Positions 11,120 to 21,700 of a stretch of DNA of 64,000 nucleotides are shown piece after piece (within the stretch, counting starts at the first letter, position 1; each line of letters starts with the position of its first letter). A program made the position numbers and the translations under genes. Below the pieces are notes generated by a model. That model had not been told where the DNA came from, made no database searches, and saw only the letters and a program-made list of their open reading frames with translations. Source of the DNA: Lotus japonicus (taxonomy: Eukaryota > Streptophyta > Magnoliopsida > Fabales > Fabaceae); the NCBI RefSeq assembly GCF_012489685.1, contig NC_080044.1, positions 26,826,369 to 26,890,368 on the forward strand. Reading direction: 5' to 3'.

Positions 11120-11828
11120 TGAAGGGGATGTTGATGCATCTCTGTACAAGCAACTTGTTGGTTCACTCAGATTTTTGTGCAACTCAAGGCCTGATATTTC
11201 CTATGGTGTAGGACTCATCAGCAAGTTCATGTGTGCACCTAAGAAATCACATTTGGCTGCTGCCAAAAGAATTTTGCGGTATCTGCAAGGTACTACAGAT
11301 TATGGAATATTGTTTCCAAGGCAGAAGAAGCTTGGAAAGGAGCTGGAACTGGTTGGCTACACAGATTCTGACTATAGTGGCGACTTGGATGACAGGAAAA
11401 GTACTTCTGGGTACTTGTTTCAGCTGCATGGAGCTCCAATCTCTTGGACCTCAAAGAAGCAACCTGTCATAGCTCTTTCCTCATGTGAAGCTGAATACAT
11501 AGCAGGGTCCTTTGCTGCCTGCTAGGCTGTTTGGCTTGAAGAACTGTTAAAATAAATGGGTTTTGTGACTAAGAAGCCAATGGAGCTGATGGTGGACAAC
11601 ATCTCAGCGATTAGTCTTGCTAAAAATCCAATTTCTCATGGAAGAAGTAAGCACATTGAAGTCAGATTTCACTTTCTGCGTGAACAAGTGAATGGAGGGA
11701 AGCTGGAGCTGGTGTACTGCCCCACTGATGAGCAGAAGGCAGATATCTTCACCAAGCCTTTGAAGACTGAAAGATTTGTGATCTTAAGGAAAGAGATAGG
11801 TGTAGTATCTCTTGGGTATTTGAATTAA
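11120..11828 (+). pseudogene. copia RNase H C-terminal pol fragment
   Basis: The frame starts in the RT thumb/connection region (S-L-Y-K-Q-L-V-G-S-L-R) and continues through copia RNase H: T-D-S-D-Y-S-G-D, R-K-S-T-S-G-Y, S-S-C-E-A-E-Y-I-A, V-D-N-I-S-A-I and the D-I-F-T-K-P-L end. It stays in one frame with a TAG at 11523-11525 and a TAA near 11552. The terminal TAA (11826-11828) abuts the PPT. The gag/RNase H joint at about 11105-11125 carries ATGAAGGG twice, which suggests deletion between short direct repeats. Confidence 0.85.
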
Positions 11829-12085
11829 GGGGGAGTATTGTGGATATTAATTCAAATATTAAATCTAGCTAATAGATAGTGATATAGTGCTATTAGATAG
11901 AGGCTAGAATAAAAGATAATAACTGATTTAGTTATTATGATAAGAAGTTATCTTTTAGTTATCTTCTAGTAAGTTAGGTCTTTTATATAAGACATGTATT
12001 GCTTTCAGTTTTAATTAGGTTAATAATATATTTTCCCTCAATCTCTCTCTCTACTCTTTCACGTTATTCTCTATTTTCTCCAACA

Positions 12086-14256
12086 TAAATGTACGTAAAG
12101 ACTCGAACGTTCTTGATTTTCATAAATGAATAAACAACATACGTAAGTAAGTTTCGAAAGATGTTTTCCTACTCCAAACATTGTAATATAATTTTAAAAT
12201 GAAAGGTTTTCTCAAACTTTTCCATAAACAACGCTTTTCTCTTGAAATAAGTGATTTTGTCAAAACGAACATCAACTGTACAGCGACTTTAGCTAATTTT
12301 TAAATACGTCAAATAAACTCCGAAAAATCTAATATTTTTATCCTGACTTCATCTACAGGTTTTGTAAATCCTCATAAATTTTCAAGTCCAAATTCGAAGT
12401 ACAAAATTCAGGAAAAATCGAATACTACAGCAGTTCGTGAGAAACGGGACAGCTTAACCCGTGCTCACTAAAATGCGTATAACTTGAGCTAGATAAATCG
12501 AAATTACATGAAACCAGTGGCAAAATTTTGCTAACAGAAAATGCTACAATACTTATGAAGACTACTTCTTCAAATTCGGTCATTAAACCTACGTATTTGA
12601 CAGAACAGCAGCTACTATAATCACAGGACAACAACAGCATAACTTCTCCTAATCTAATATCGAACCCATGCTCATCCAGAGGTAATCAATACATAAACAA
12701 CAGAACTAACTAGAGATTAACCATCTCCAATGCCCTTACATTTTCAAAAACATTTTCAGCCCCTACAAGAATTAAAACGATACCCAAAACAGAAAAATAT
12801 TTTGTTTTCTACCTTAAGCCTCATGGCTAAGGTTCTGAATTTGCTTCTTCATCTTCTGTAACAGCAGCTTCTGTCTTCCTCTGAGGACCATCATTGTTGA
12901 ACAACACTGGCACAGTTCAAGCAAGGACTCAGCAGATGAATAAGAGGATTAAAATTAGGGTTTTGAAAAGGGAAAAGCAGAAATTGGAAGGGAGGATTAA
13001 TCTCTTACCCAAAATTGATAATCAATTCAGCAAGAGGAGGAGGAGAGCTTCCTGGTTTTGAGTTCAGTGAAATCTCCGGCGAAGTTTGGCCGGAGAAGAC
13101 GGTGGTTCACGGTGGCTGGCGGCGGTTCCCGGCGAAGGTGGTCGGAATCCAAAATTTCTTTAGGGGTTTTGCAGCGCACGTCGAGGGGAGTTCCAGGGTG
13201 TGGTTGGTTTCTCCAAAAACTCAGTGGTTCGCCGGAGATCGGAGTTGAAAGGTGGCGGTTTTAGGGTTTCTTTTTTTCCTTATTTTTCACGTCTGTGGTG
13301 GCTGGAGCTCGTGGTGGTTGCAGCCATGGAGGAGAGGGACTCACGGTGATACTGGTGCTGGTAGTGGTTGAGGAACCAGAGGAGAAAAACGCGTGGTGGT
13401 GGCGTTTTGGCTCGCGGTGGTGGCGGTGGTTGGCTGCGGGCTCGCGTGAGGAGGGCGCGGTGGTGGCTGGCGTGAGAGGGAGAAGGGAAACATGGTGATG
13501 GTGATAACTCTTGTTGCTGTATCAGAAGAAGAAGAAGAAGAAAATGGGTTTGGAGAGGAAGAGAGAAAGAGTCGAGAGGTTGAGGGAGAGCGTGAGTGGG
13601 GGAACGCGTGAGGGAGAGTGGGAGAAGAGAGTGAGAGAAAAGGGGAATCTGATTGGTGAAGTGGGACCCGCATGAGAGAGAAATTGATCCGAAAATTTGA
13701 ATAAAAGAGAAAATTTTTTTTTTTTGGTATCTAGGTACCAGTAGGATTTGAATCCAGGACTTGGGAAATTTTAATCCATCAAGTACCATTTTGAATGAAA
13801 GGATAAGTGGTTGAGGGAAAAGAATAAAGAATATTCTTTGGTGACAGGCTAACGTAGGTAATTATAAAAAGGTGACCTGTTAGAGCAGGTCATCTCTATA
13901 AAAGAAAGAGATAATTAAATAGTATAAATTTCTAAGATTAAAATAAAATAACACATAAAAATAATTCTAATTTTATTCTTGTATTTAAATAAACCTCTAT
14001 AAGATTGAAATATTGAAATTAATTATTACTTGATTAATTTTCACCAACCGCGATTAGATTTGAGTCAAGAAAATAATATAAAAATACTACAATATAAATG
14101 CGCGATTAAATAACTATAAGGAAAATATTCCTTGAGGTATTTTCCGCTGTCGTGACGCGAATAATATTTCAGTCACAATTAATTACTAAATAATACGTGT
14201 TGTCGTGATTAAGGAGATTAAATGAATAAACGATCTATTAAATTTCGGGTCTTACA
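12086..14256 (-). other. 5' part of LTR copy B with a low-complexity GGT/GGC-rich tract
   Basis: This stretch is LTR sequence, not a gene. 13080-13500 is rich in GGTGG/GGCGG and 13530-13640 in GA. The long minus-strand open frame at 13280-13789 encodes mostly Ser/Pro/Leu runs and is best explained by composition. No protein domain is visible. Confidence 0.6.
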
Positions 14257-14261
14257 GCTAA

Positions 14262-14646
14262 CTTGTGAGTGATTATACTAGGATCAATCCCCGGTACATC
14301 ATTAATCGTCCAAGCAAATAGATCCAAGTTATCACCCAAGAGGGCGAGCAACCGTTTCTCTTGATTTTTTTGACAAGCCACTGCCGATCTTTAATACCTT
14401 ATCCTTGACTTGTGCGGATTTAGTTTCTTCCAAGGGCCGCGGGCGGAAATCGTCAACATCGTCTCTTGGGTCCAGAGTAAACCCTTCCTGAGGGAAAATT
14501 TCTGTAATTCGATGACTCTCCTTGGCGGCTTTTCTCCCATAGAGAGCCACAATCCTAAGATAGCATTCCCTTACGGCATTCTGATCCACACGCAAAACTC
14601 CAATTTTCTCGTTGCACGCCGGATACTTTATGGTTAAGTGGGCGGT
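14262..14646 (-). pseudogene. gypsy pol linker between protease and RT
   Basis: The minus-strand frame below the TGA at about 14645 continues the gag-protease frame through the Tat-type linker (R-V-D-Q-N-A, E-C-Y-L-R-I-V, I-F-P-Q-E-G-F-T-L-D-P-R-D-D). A frameshift in an A7 run near 14360 leads into the L-F-A-W-T block (about 14290-14320), which precedes RT in gypsy pol and reads directly into 2677 when the nested LTR is removed. One stop and one frameshift show it is inactive. Confidence 0.8.
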
Positions 14647-16131
14647 TCATATTACAGCACATAACTTGTTGAGAGTGTCTCGCCCTATGAGGGCGTTATA
14701 ATTTGCACGACATGCTAATACCAAATACTTGACTTGAATTTTTTTGACTAATTCCCTTTCTCCAAAAGCAGTTGGGATTTCCACATAGCCTCGCACATTG
14801 ACACGATCACCAGTGAATCCAACCAGAGTTCCTAAATATGGTTTGAGATCTGATTCTTTTAGACCCATGCGATCGAATGCGTCACCATAAATAATGTCAG
14901 CCGAGGATCCCTGGTCCAAAAATACTTTCTTTGTTTTGTAATTGTTAACTCTGATTGTTACCACTATCAGATCATTGTCATGTGGGATTACATGAGCAAA
15001 ATCTTGAGGGGAGAATGTGATCGGTGAGTGATTCAACCAACATGCTCCTTCATATGCCTCGTGCACCGAGTGCACCGCAGCTACATATCTTTTTCTGGCT
15101 TTACTGGAGATCTCACCGCCACCAAATTCGCCTGCTATAGATGAGCATTCACCCACAGGACCGCCTAATTCTTCCACCACTTCCTTGCCTTTTCCTTTCT
15201 CACCCCGAGTCGCCTTGGCGAGCTCTTGTGTTGACGCATCCTTAACAAAATTTGCCAAATGTCTTGCCTTAATCAATCGATCGATCTCCCGTCGCAAGGT
15301 CCAACCGTTGTCAGTGGTGTGCCCTAAAGCTTTGTGGAATTCACACCACCTGTTAGTATCGACATTAGATGGGGGTCGCCTTGGCGGTGGTGGGTATTGC
15401 ACAACATTCGTCTGACCCACAGCCCTCAATATTGTGCTCAAAGGCGCATTTAGTTTGGTCAGTGGGGCTGCATTTGGTGAGGCAGCTGGCTGAGTCGCCG
15501 GAGTGGGGGAGGCTCCTTGGGAATTCCTGTGCCAAGTGTTGCTTTGGAAGCCCGGTTTGGAATCCTGATATGGGCCAGGTCTTGGCTGGCATGGAGTGAA
15601 TGCTGGCCTTGCGTCTTTTCCCGCCTTGGGCTTTTCTGGTGGAACAGTGCCTGGATGGGCACCTTTTCTCCAATCTTCCCTTTCCTTCTTGTTTTGATCA
15701 TCTTGCTCTATCAAGATAAATTCTTGAACTCTGGCTCGTAAGTCCATCATATCGCGCGCCGGGCGCCTTGTCAAATCGCGATTCAAAGGTCCTGCACGAA
15801 GTCCGTTTTTGAAGGATGCCACACACACATCGGGGCTATCCTCCTCCGGCTGAACAACCATCTTGTTGAATCTCGCCATGTATGTTTTAAGTTTCTCACC
15901 CGGTTGTTGATTTATATTGATTACGTCAAAAATAGTTGCTTTTGTGGTATTGTTGGCTGAGAATTGAGTTAAGAATTTAGTAGATAAAAAATTGTCAATT
16001 GAGAAAGGTGGCTGCTTAATAAACCATTGCATTGCCATGCCCTTAAATGTTGATGGCAACAATCTACATTTCACCGCATTTGTCGCCCCGCCAATGACCA
16101 TTTTGGTGTTGAAGTACCTCAAATGCTCCAT
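14647..16131 (-). pseudogene. gypsy gag capsid and aspartic protease
   Basis: A 494-codon frame. Residues 1-110 match the retrotransposon gag domain (W-F-I-K-Q-P-P-F-S-I, L-K-T-Y-M-A-R-F-N). A proline-rich spacer follows, then a C-E-F-H-K-A-L-G-H-T knuckle-like motif near residue 265. The last ~120 residues are a retropepsin-like domain with the catalytic D in D-Q-G-S-S-A-D-I, a G-F-T-G-D-R motif and L-I-G-R-D-T-L near the end. In a live Tat element this is fused to RT. Here a TGA follows (14644-14646) and the N-terminal gag is in another frame upstream. Confidence 0.85.
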
Positions 16132-16541
16132 GGGATCAGAGTCGCCGAATAGGCGTCCAATGTCATTGTCTGCAGATGCTCGGGTATTTCAACCGCAGTG
16201 ACGACGGGTACGAAAGGTTGGAATTCAACTACATCCTCAGCCTCCAGACGTTGTCCACGCTTGAAATCTCTCATTTGGTTCAAATACTCCACCTGAGCTT
16301 GCAAATGCTCATTCTGGCGTTGAACATTTTGCAAAGTATCCAACATATGCTTTAAAGCGACTGGCGTGATACCTGTTATCGCCTCTTGTTCTTTCACAGG
16401 GTTGTTGGCCCTTAAGTCATCCAGATTGATGTGTACAGGCGTCACTGGCCGCCTCCGTACACCTGGATCTGACTTAGCCAGCAGAGCTGAAGGTTTGCTC
16501 GGAGTTGGTTTTGTTGCTGGTGACGGTTGTGACGGCGCCAC
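16119..16541 (-). pseudogene. gypsy gag N-terminal region
   Basis: A 140-codon minus-strand frame with a Ser/Pro/Lys-rich start, a coiled-coil-like stretch (L-Q-N-V-Q-R-Q-N-E-H-L-Q-A-Q) and a final segment that overlaps the next gag frame by 13 bp. A +1 shift near 16135 separates them. The frame stays open upstream past the ATG at 16541, so the true start is probably nearer the PBS. Its neighbour 14647-16131 encodes the rest of gag. Confidence 0.7.
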
Positions 16542-16734
16542 CGAGTGAACACCCTCCGAGGAAGCCTCCTGCTCTGGTTCAGAATGTATGACATGGTTAT
16601 CATCTTGATCGTCGCAGTGTCAGTCGTGTCGACCTCCATCTCTACGGCGGAAGTCACGACGGCCTACACCACATGAACGAGTCTCCATCAGCTGTAACTC
16701 TCACCTTCTACGTCACGTGTAGATCTAGGTTAGA

Positions 16735-16750
16735 GCCACAGATGGCGCCA
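16735..16750 (-). other. Primer binding site of the Tat-like gypsy element
   Basis: On the minus strand TGGCGCCATCTGTGGC sits 1 bp downstream of the LTR end. TGGCGCC-type primer sites are usual in Tat/Athila elements. Confidence 0.7.
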
Positions 16751-16751
16751 A

Positions 16752-17166
16752 TGTTCTGTACTAGGAATATCTTAAGTAAGAAAGGTACACTAAGGAAACC
16801 CTAGCACAGCACAAATATGGACATGATGTAATAAAAGGGAAACATTCTCATTAATGACAGTAAAGTTGTCAGATACAAGGTAAAAATCTCCCTTTTATAG
16901 AGGGTGTGGTCAACATCTAGATTGTTCCTATATTTGGGCCTTTACAAGCGAGGCCCAAATCCCTATGCAGATAAGACAAACCCAAAAGAATCTTCTAGCT
17001 GGCAGATGGGACCCTCGGTAAAACGATAGACCTTCAGACCTTCCATTGTCGCCCGTGACCTTTGCCAAACTGACGTGTCGCCATCTTCCATGAGTGTAAT
17101 GGGCGGGAATCATATGAGGGATGTCCCGCCCGGTCCAATCATCATCCGTTGTTGTGTCTCTATCAC
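16752..17166 (-). repeat. 5' LTR of the Tat-like gypsy element
   Basis: Minus-strand LTR ending ...GTACAGAACA next to the PBS. It contains a TATA-like TCTATAAAAGGG (about 16893-16904, reverse). The outer end is uncertain: TGTGATAGAGAC (reverse, to 17166) is the best TG start, with about 17205 as an alternative. There is no partner LTR in the window to check it. Confidence 0.5.
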
Positions 17167-17634
17167 AGTCTTGTTCGCATTCGCCCCTTTTTTGGGCGTT
17201 CATTTTCCTAGGTCACTTCTTATTTTTGGTGGTTCAAACAAAATGAGGAATTCAAAAAGATAAACTCTAGGGTTTCTTTGTCCCAGTTCTCCTGAGTTAC
17301 CACCAATGATGGCGGCGGTGGAGGTGGTGGCGGTGGAGGCGGCGAAGGTGGAGGCAATGGAGGTGGTGGAGGTGGAGGAGATGGCGGTGGAGGAGGTGGT
17401 AATGGTGGTCCTTGAGCTTTCTATGCTCATAGATCTAGTTCTGCTCAACCTAGGTCCACCTGAAATGGCCCACGCTGCACTGACTGCACCTTTACCGATT
17501 GCTCTCCCTGAACAACCTGAATCTTTTGCATCGCCTTTGACACGGCTCCATCACTAAATCTCACAATCTCAAACAAACAAAGGTAAACATGTGATCTAGG
17601 AATCAATTTATCGATCCCCACAAACGACGCCAAT
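17167..17634 (-). mobile_element. Leader and gag start of a second minus-strand Tat-type element
   Basis: On the minus strand a PBS-like TGGCGTCGTTTGTGGGG (17632-17615) is followed by a leader and a Gly-codon-rich GGTGGAGGT tract (17306-17412 on +). The first Tat element appears inserted in it. Only about 0.45 kb is left and no complete domain is present. Confidence 0.55.
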
Positions 17635-18186
17635 TGTTCCAGTATAGAAACAATAGTGACAGTGATAGGTCCAAAACCCTACTGGAGGTAGGGTAATATA
17701 ATATCGTAGTCTCCTATGCATAACAAGCCAAAAAGTCCTTTTTCAAGGGACAAGTATTCCCTTTTTTTAAGGGGTTTCCAAAACCCTAAGTAACTCCTAG
17801 TTGGGCTCTTGGGCCTTATAACTTCCAGGCGAAGATTCCATACAAGCACAACACCCACCCTTGAGCGATCCCTAGCTAGTTCCTGGACCGGGCGAGCCCC
17901 TATAGGGGCAGCGCCCTAAGGTAGCCCGCCATTGGCGGGTCAGTTGGCCTCTAAGTCGGGCCTAAATGCGTGGCTCAAGTGGCCCATCAAGAATAGGCTA
18001 ACACGCGGGGCCCAGACACCCACACGTATAAATAGGCCGCAGTTATCAATTGTACGGGGATTTTGGCTTATTTCTCAATATTACGAGTAAAATTCATTTA
18101 CGCTCTCTCTCTCTACCCTTTCTCTCTAGTGCAATCTCTCTACACTCTAGGTATTACCCTACCTCACAATGCTCCATACTAGAACA
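17635..18186. repeat. Chimeric LTR flanked on both sides by outward-facing primer sites
   Basis: It begins TGTTCCAGTATAGAA and ends CATACTAGAACA. The last ~40 bp match, in reverse complement, the first ~65 bp around TTACCCTACCTC. A minus-strand PBS lies just left (17615-17632) and a plus-strand PBS just right (18189-18206). A plus-strand TATA box (CGTATAAATAGG, about 18026-18037) lies in the right half. It looks like the 3' parts of two oppositely oriented LTRs joined together. Confidence 0.6.
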
Positions 18187-18345
18187 TTTGGCGCCGTTTG
18201 TGGGGATCGAACCCACGACCACGTGGGTTCCTATGAACCCGCGCTTGTCATTTGGTTGATTCGCTTGTTTGGGTTCCTATGAACATCACTGTGCCAGTAA
18301 ACATCATGAGTGATACCCTATTACAACGAGAGGGCTCACCTAGTC
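18187..18345 (+). mobile_element. PBS and leader remnant of a plus-strand Tat-type element
   Basis: TGGCGCCGTTTGTGGGGA (18189-18206) is a Tat/Athila-type primer site directly after LTR end ACTAGAACA. A perfect 9-bp stem-loop GAACCCACG-ACCA-CGTGGGTTC follows at 18209-18230, then a short leader. Similarity to retrotransposon sequence fades after about 18345. Confidence 0.6.
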
Positions 18346-18479
18346 CATATGAAAATTGAAATTTGTAAAATGACTTAATTAGAGCGAAGTAATTAAAACT
18401 AGAGAGGCGCAAAAGCGCGCACTCGTGAAACTATAGAGGCAAAAAGTGTATTTAAACCCAAATATTTTAACATGAATAA

Positions 18480-18771
18480 TGTTTGGTTCACACCTCAAAG
18501 TAGAGGTGGAGGAAGAGAGAGATAGGAAGAAAAGAGAGAGAAAATAAAAATATATGATAGATGATTTGATTAATAGAGAAGAGAGAAATAGATAGAAAAT
18601 AAAGGTGGAAAAAAAAGAATTGTGGTTGTATCATAACTCATTTTAACAACATTGTGTCTATTGTGTTCGATATCATAGACTCACTTTTACTCCATTTCAA
18701 AATCTTGGTCTCTAAATTGTAAATTCATATTCGCACCAATTCTGCACCATCGACCATTGCTGGGGACAGAG
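18480..18771 (+). other. APC11 upstream region with GA-rich tract
   Basis: 18496-18610 is a GAGAGATAGGAAGA-type purine-rich low-complexity stretch. 18655-18771 is probably promoter and 5' UTR of APC11. No convincing TATA box was found. Confidence 0.4.
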
Positions 18772-21700
18772 ATGAAAGTGAAGATCTTGCGTATCCTTCT
18801 CAAAATCCTACTCTTCATTTCCTCTTTCATTTTTCGCAGATTACATGTTTGTAACTTTGCTTCACAGGGTTGTACGTTTTCAAATTTTCATTCTTTTACT
18901 CACTCAGCCTTTTTTTCTTGAATATATCATTAATTGGGTATTTGAAGAATGTAAAAAAGATGATGTTTTTCTTGACAAATGTCACTCGGTCTTGATATTC
19001 GTTGATCTTCTACAAAGAGTAAGTTCTCCTTTTCATCTTCAACATAACTTTTGTAATTGTAAGATGATCATGAACTTGTTCTGCTTTCTGGGTATGTTTG
19101 TTTTATAGTACTTGTTGGAGAAGGTGGGAAATAGGGAGTGGAAATGTGTAGATTTTCACTGTTATTGCTCTATTGGGTTGGGTTGATGATGGAAAATCAT
19201 TTTCATTTTTCAGCTTTATGTGGTAGGATAGCCTAGAGTTGTGTATCTGCAGTTGGTAGAAGGTGGACTAGAGAGAGGAGAGTGAAAATGAAGTGGGTTG
19301 TAAAGGTTATGAATTTTGGTTGATGAAACTATCTGCCAATTGAATTTCAGATAGTTTTAATTCCAAAAAATTTAGCATCCTTAGTTTTCCCCTTAGTTTT
19401 CTATCTATTACTTGCAATTGCTACTAAATGTCCTCATTCTCCTTTCTCAAATTGTAGATGGCATGCTGTTGCTTCGTGGACTTGGGATGCGCAGGATGAA
19501 ACATGTGGGATTTGTAGGATGGCCTTTGATGGATGTTGTCCTGACTGCAAACTTCCTGGGGATGACTGCCCGATAAGTAAGCTTCCGATAATATTATGTC
19601 GTGGTGACTCTCTTCGTTATCATTATTTTTGGGAGTTTTATGCTACTCAAGCCGTAGTAAGCTCAACTGCACAGCAGTTAAATGCTTGTGTTTCAATTAT
19701 TCTCATAGTAGCTTGATGGTGTTCCTACTTTGTGGGGTCTTAAGGAAGCCTCAGAAAACAGATCTTTAGTAGTTAGCTTAATAGAGTTTTCAAACTTTCT
19801 TTATAAGTTTGTAGGTTATAACCTTATATACAAAAAGTTCCTGCTTATTGCTCACAGGGTCTCTACATTTAGGACAGAGAATCTCTATCTTCCCTAATGT
19901 GTGAAATTGTTTAGATTATGATAGGTACCAGAAAATACTTAAAAGGAACAGAGAAGGAAAGGTATGTTGTACTTCCATATTAAATCTGAAAAATGAAATT
20001 TTGATCGTGGTATGGCCTGTATACAAATTGTATAAAAAAGAAGAAAATGAAAAACAGACTAGACAATTTTGAGAGTGCCTAATCTCTGCCAATCCAAGCC
20101 AAGTTCCAGCCAGTCCAATCAAACACCCTCTACCTATATTCTGTCCCTCCAACTGGCCTACATGCATCCTTTCACTCACTATTGCCAACTAGGAAACTAG
20201 TTATTCCTTTTTCTATCTTCTAATCTTGATCTAAAATATCCGATGCATCCCACCTCTTTCCCCTCCTCACATACATTTTAGTTATCATGGACTTTGACTT
20301 TGGTACTTCATCCATCCATCTTGTAGAATATACCTTGTCCCCAAAGTGGAAATCCGGGAAATGTTCTTGAACCTCAGGTAACATTTCCCAAGAATTTTCA
20401 CAAGTAGGCAAGTGTTTTCATTTGATCCAAACCTTTATAGCCCCTGGTGATTTTTTTCTAAGAGACAATACTTCTTCTGCTTAAACCTGGTATTTCGGAG
20501 CTTCACAAAATGCTCCTTAAATTCTTCTAACATATCATTCCATTCATCTATCATTTTATTAACTTCTTCTAACATATCATTCCATTCATCTATCATTTTG
20601 TTAACTTCCTGTACTGAAGTTTGCTCCACATCCCCTCTAATCACAGCTGGAGGATCCTTCCCATACAAGCCCGAAAATGGGTCATCTTTGTGGATGAGTG
20701 GTAATTTCTATTGAACTGAAGTTGTGCTCAACTCGGCCCATAGCTTTGGTTTGGTACCTTTCAAGCATCTCAAGTAAGCTTTTAAGCTCCTATTTTGTCA
20801 TCCGTTTGTGGATGATATGCAGAACTGAACCTCAACTTTGTTCCTGCCAATTTGAACATCTCTGCAAACAGTCTTGAAATCCACTTCTTCTGTTCTTCAC
20901 TCATCATAATCCAATCAGCCTAGAATGTGAGGCTTTTATGATCTGTGGACTCCACAAAATTTCCTTCTCAACATTTAATGCCCCCATTTTTTAATAGCCA
21001 TTAGTTCCTTCTCACACGTAGAAACAGTAGAAACTGACTGAGCTTCATTTGCAAATGCAAATAGTACAACCTCTATAGTAATCTAGCTTCATTTGAAGAA
21101 CCTCGAATTGGCCCTAGCTACATAAGCACACTTGATTGGACACTTATATTGAGGAAGGGGTTAACAACTCTCTAGTTCTTCACAAAAACCTTAAGTTCAG
21201 TGAAATAATATGTCAATGAAAGAGTTCTGCTTGGACGAAAATATATCTTGCTGCAGCTCAGCATTGCTACCCCAATCACCTTGGCAGTTTTTCCAAACAT
21301 CAGATGCTATATCCATGTAAACAACACATTGGGATATTGAAGGTGAAATAGAAATCAAAATCCATGAAAGGACCAAGTTTATTACAGCATTCCCATGCAT
21401 CAAACTTGATCAAATCTGTTTGTCATAGGTATACTTCTATCCAAGAACCCAAAAATATCTTTCAAAATCATAGCCTTATTCATAGATCTTGTCCAAGAAT
21501 GGTAATTGTTACCTGTTAATGGCAGATTAACTAAGGTTGCAGGCTTGCAGCTGGATTCTTAGTTGGATGGGCAAAGGATGGGCTTGCAGAAAAGATCAAG
21601 CAAACTATGAATTGCGTTACTCACAGTTGGACCATTGTTGTCATGCCATTGGAATAGTCGCACAGAGTGGAGCTTTAATACCATCAAACTAAAATGAAAT

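Larger units (their letters stand above)
6011..12085 (+). mobile_element. Ty1/copia element with large internal deletion, split by a solo LTR
   Basis: The 247-bp LTRs begin TGTGGATATTAATTC. The 5' LTR is 6011-6057 plus 10144-10343 (interrupted by 6058-10139) and the 3' LTR is 11839-12085. The internal part has a PBS-like TGGTATCTAGAGC (10347-10359), a gag ORF, then directly the RNase H part of pol and a PPT AAGGGGGAGTAT (11827-11838). Protease, integrase and most of RT are missing. TAAAT occurs at 6003-6007 and 12086-12090 as the likely TSD, but three bases (TAT) lie between TSD and 5' LTR, the same three that precede the 3' LTR. It is inserted in solo LTR copy B. Confidence 0.85.
2678..14256 (-). 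mobile_element. Solo long LTR (copy B) in minus orientation, carrying a nested copia element
   Basis: The left edge TGTAACACCCCGG and right edge CGGGTCTTACA are the two LTR termini read in reverse. A perfect 5-bp target duplication GCTAA flanks it (2673-2677 and 14257-14261). No internal region or second LTR is present, so it is a solo LTR left by LTR-LTR recombination. Without the nested element (6003-12090) the LTR is about 5.5 kb. It shares the donor-like AAGGTGAGGGC block (near 4735-4760, reverse) and the acceptor block (near 3185-3240, reverse) with copies C, D and E. No intact ORF follows its acceptor. Confidence 0.9.
1806..17166 (-). mobile_element. Ty3/gypsy element, Tat-like lineage, degenerate and split by nested insertions
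   Basis: Read on the minus strand the order is 5' LTR (about 17166-16752), primer site with TGGCGCC (16750-16735), gag, protease (14.6-16.5 kb), linker and reverse transcriptase. Pol is cut in two by the LTR insertion at 2678-14256; removing it and one TSD rejoins the frame exactly. The 3' half stops at 1806, where another LTR is inserted, so RNase H, integrase and the 3' LTR are absent. Several frameshifts and stops show the element is dead. Tat lineage is inferred from the PBS type, the D-Q-G-S-S-A-D protease motif and the YVDDMIVKS RT motif. The outer boundary of its LTR is approximate. Confidence 0.8.

Noticed and set aside
13280..13789. 169-codon minus-strand frame rich in Ser, Pro and Leu
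   Set aside because: It lies in the GGT- and GA-rich part of LTR copy B; composition explains the open frame, and no domain or conserved copy was found.
13727..13795. Possible minus-strand SINE with a B-box-like GGATTCAAATCC and an A run
   Set aside because: No A box or target duplication could be found; it may be a tRNA-like relic but is too short to call.
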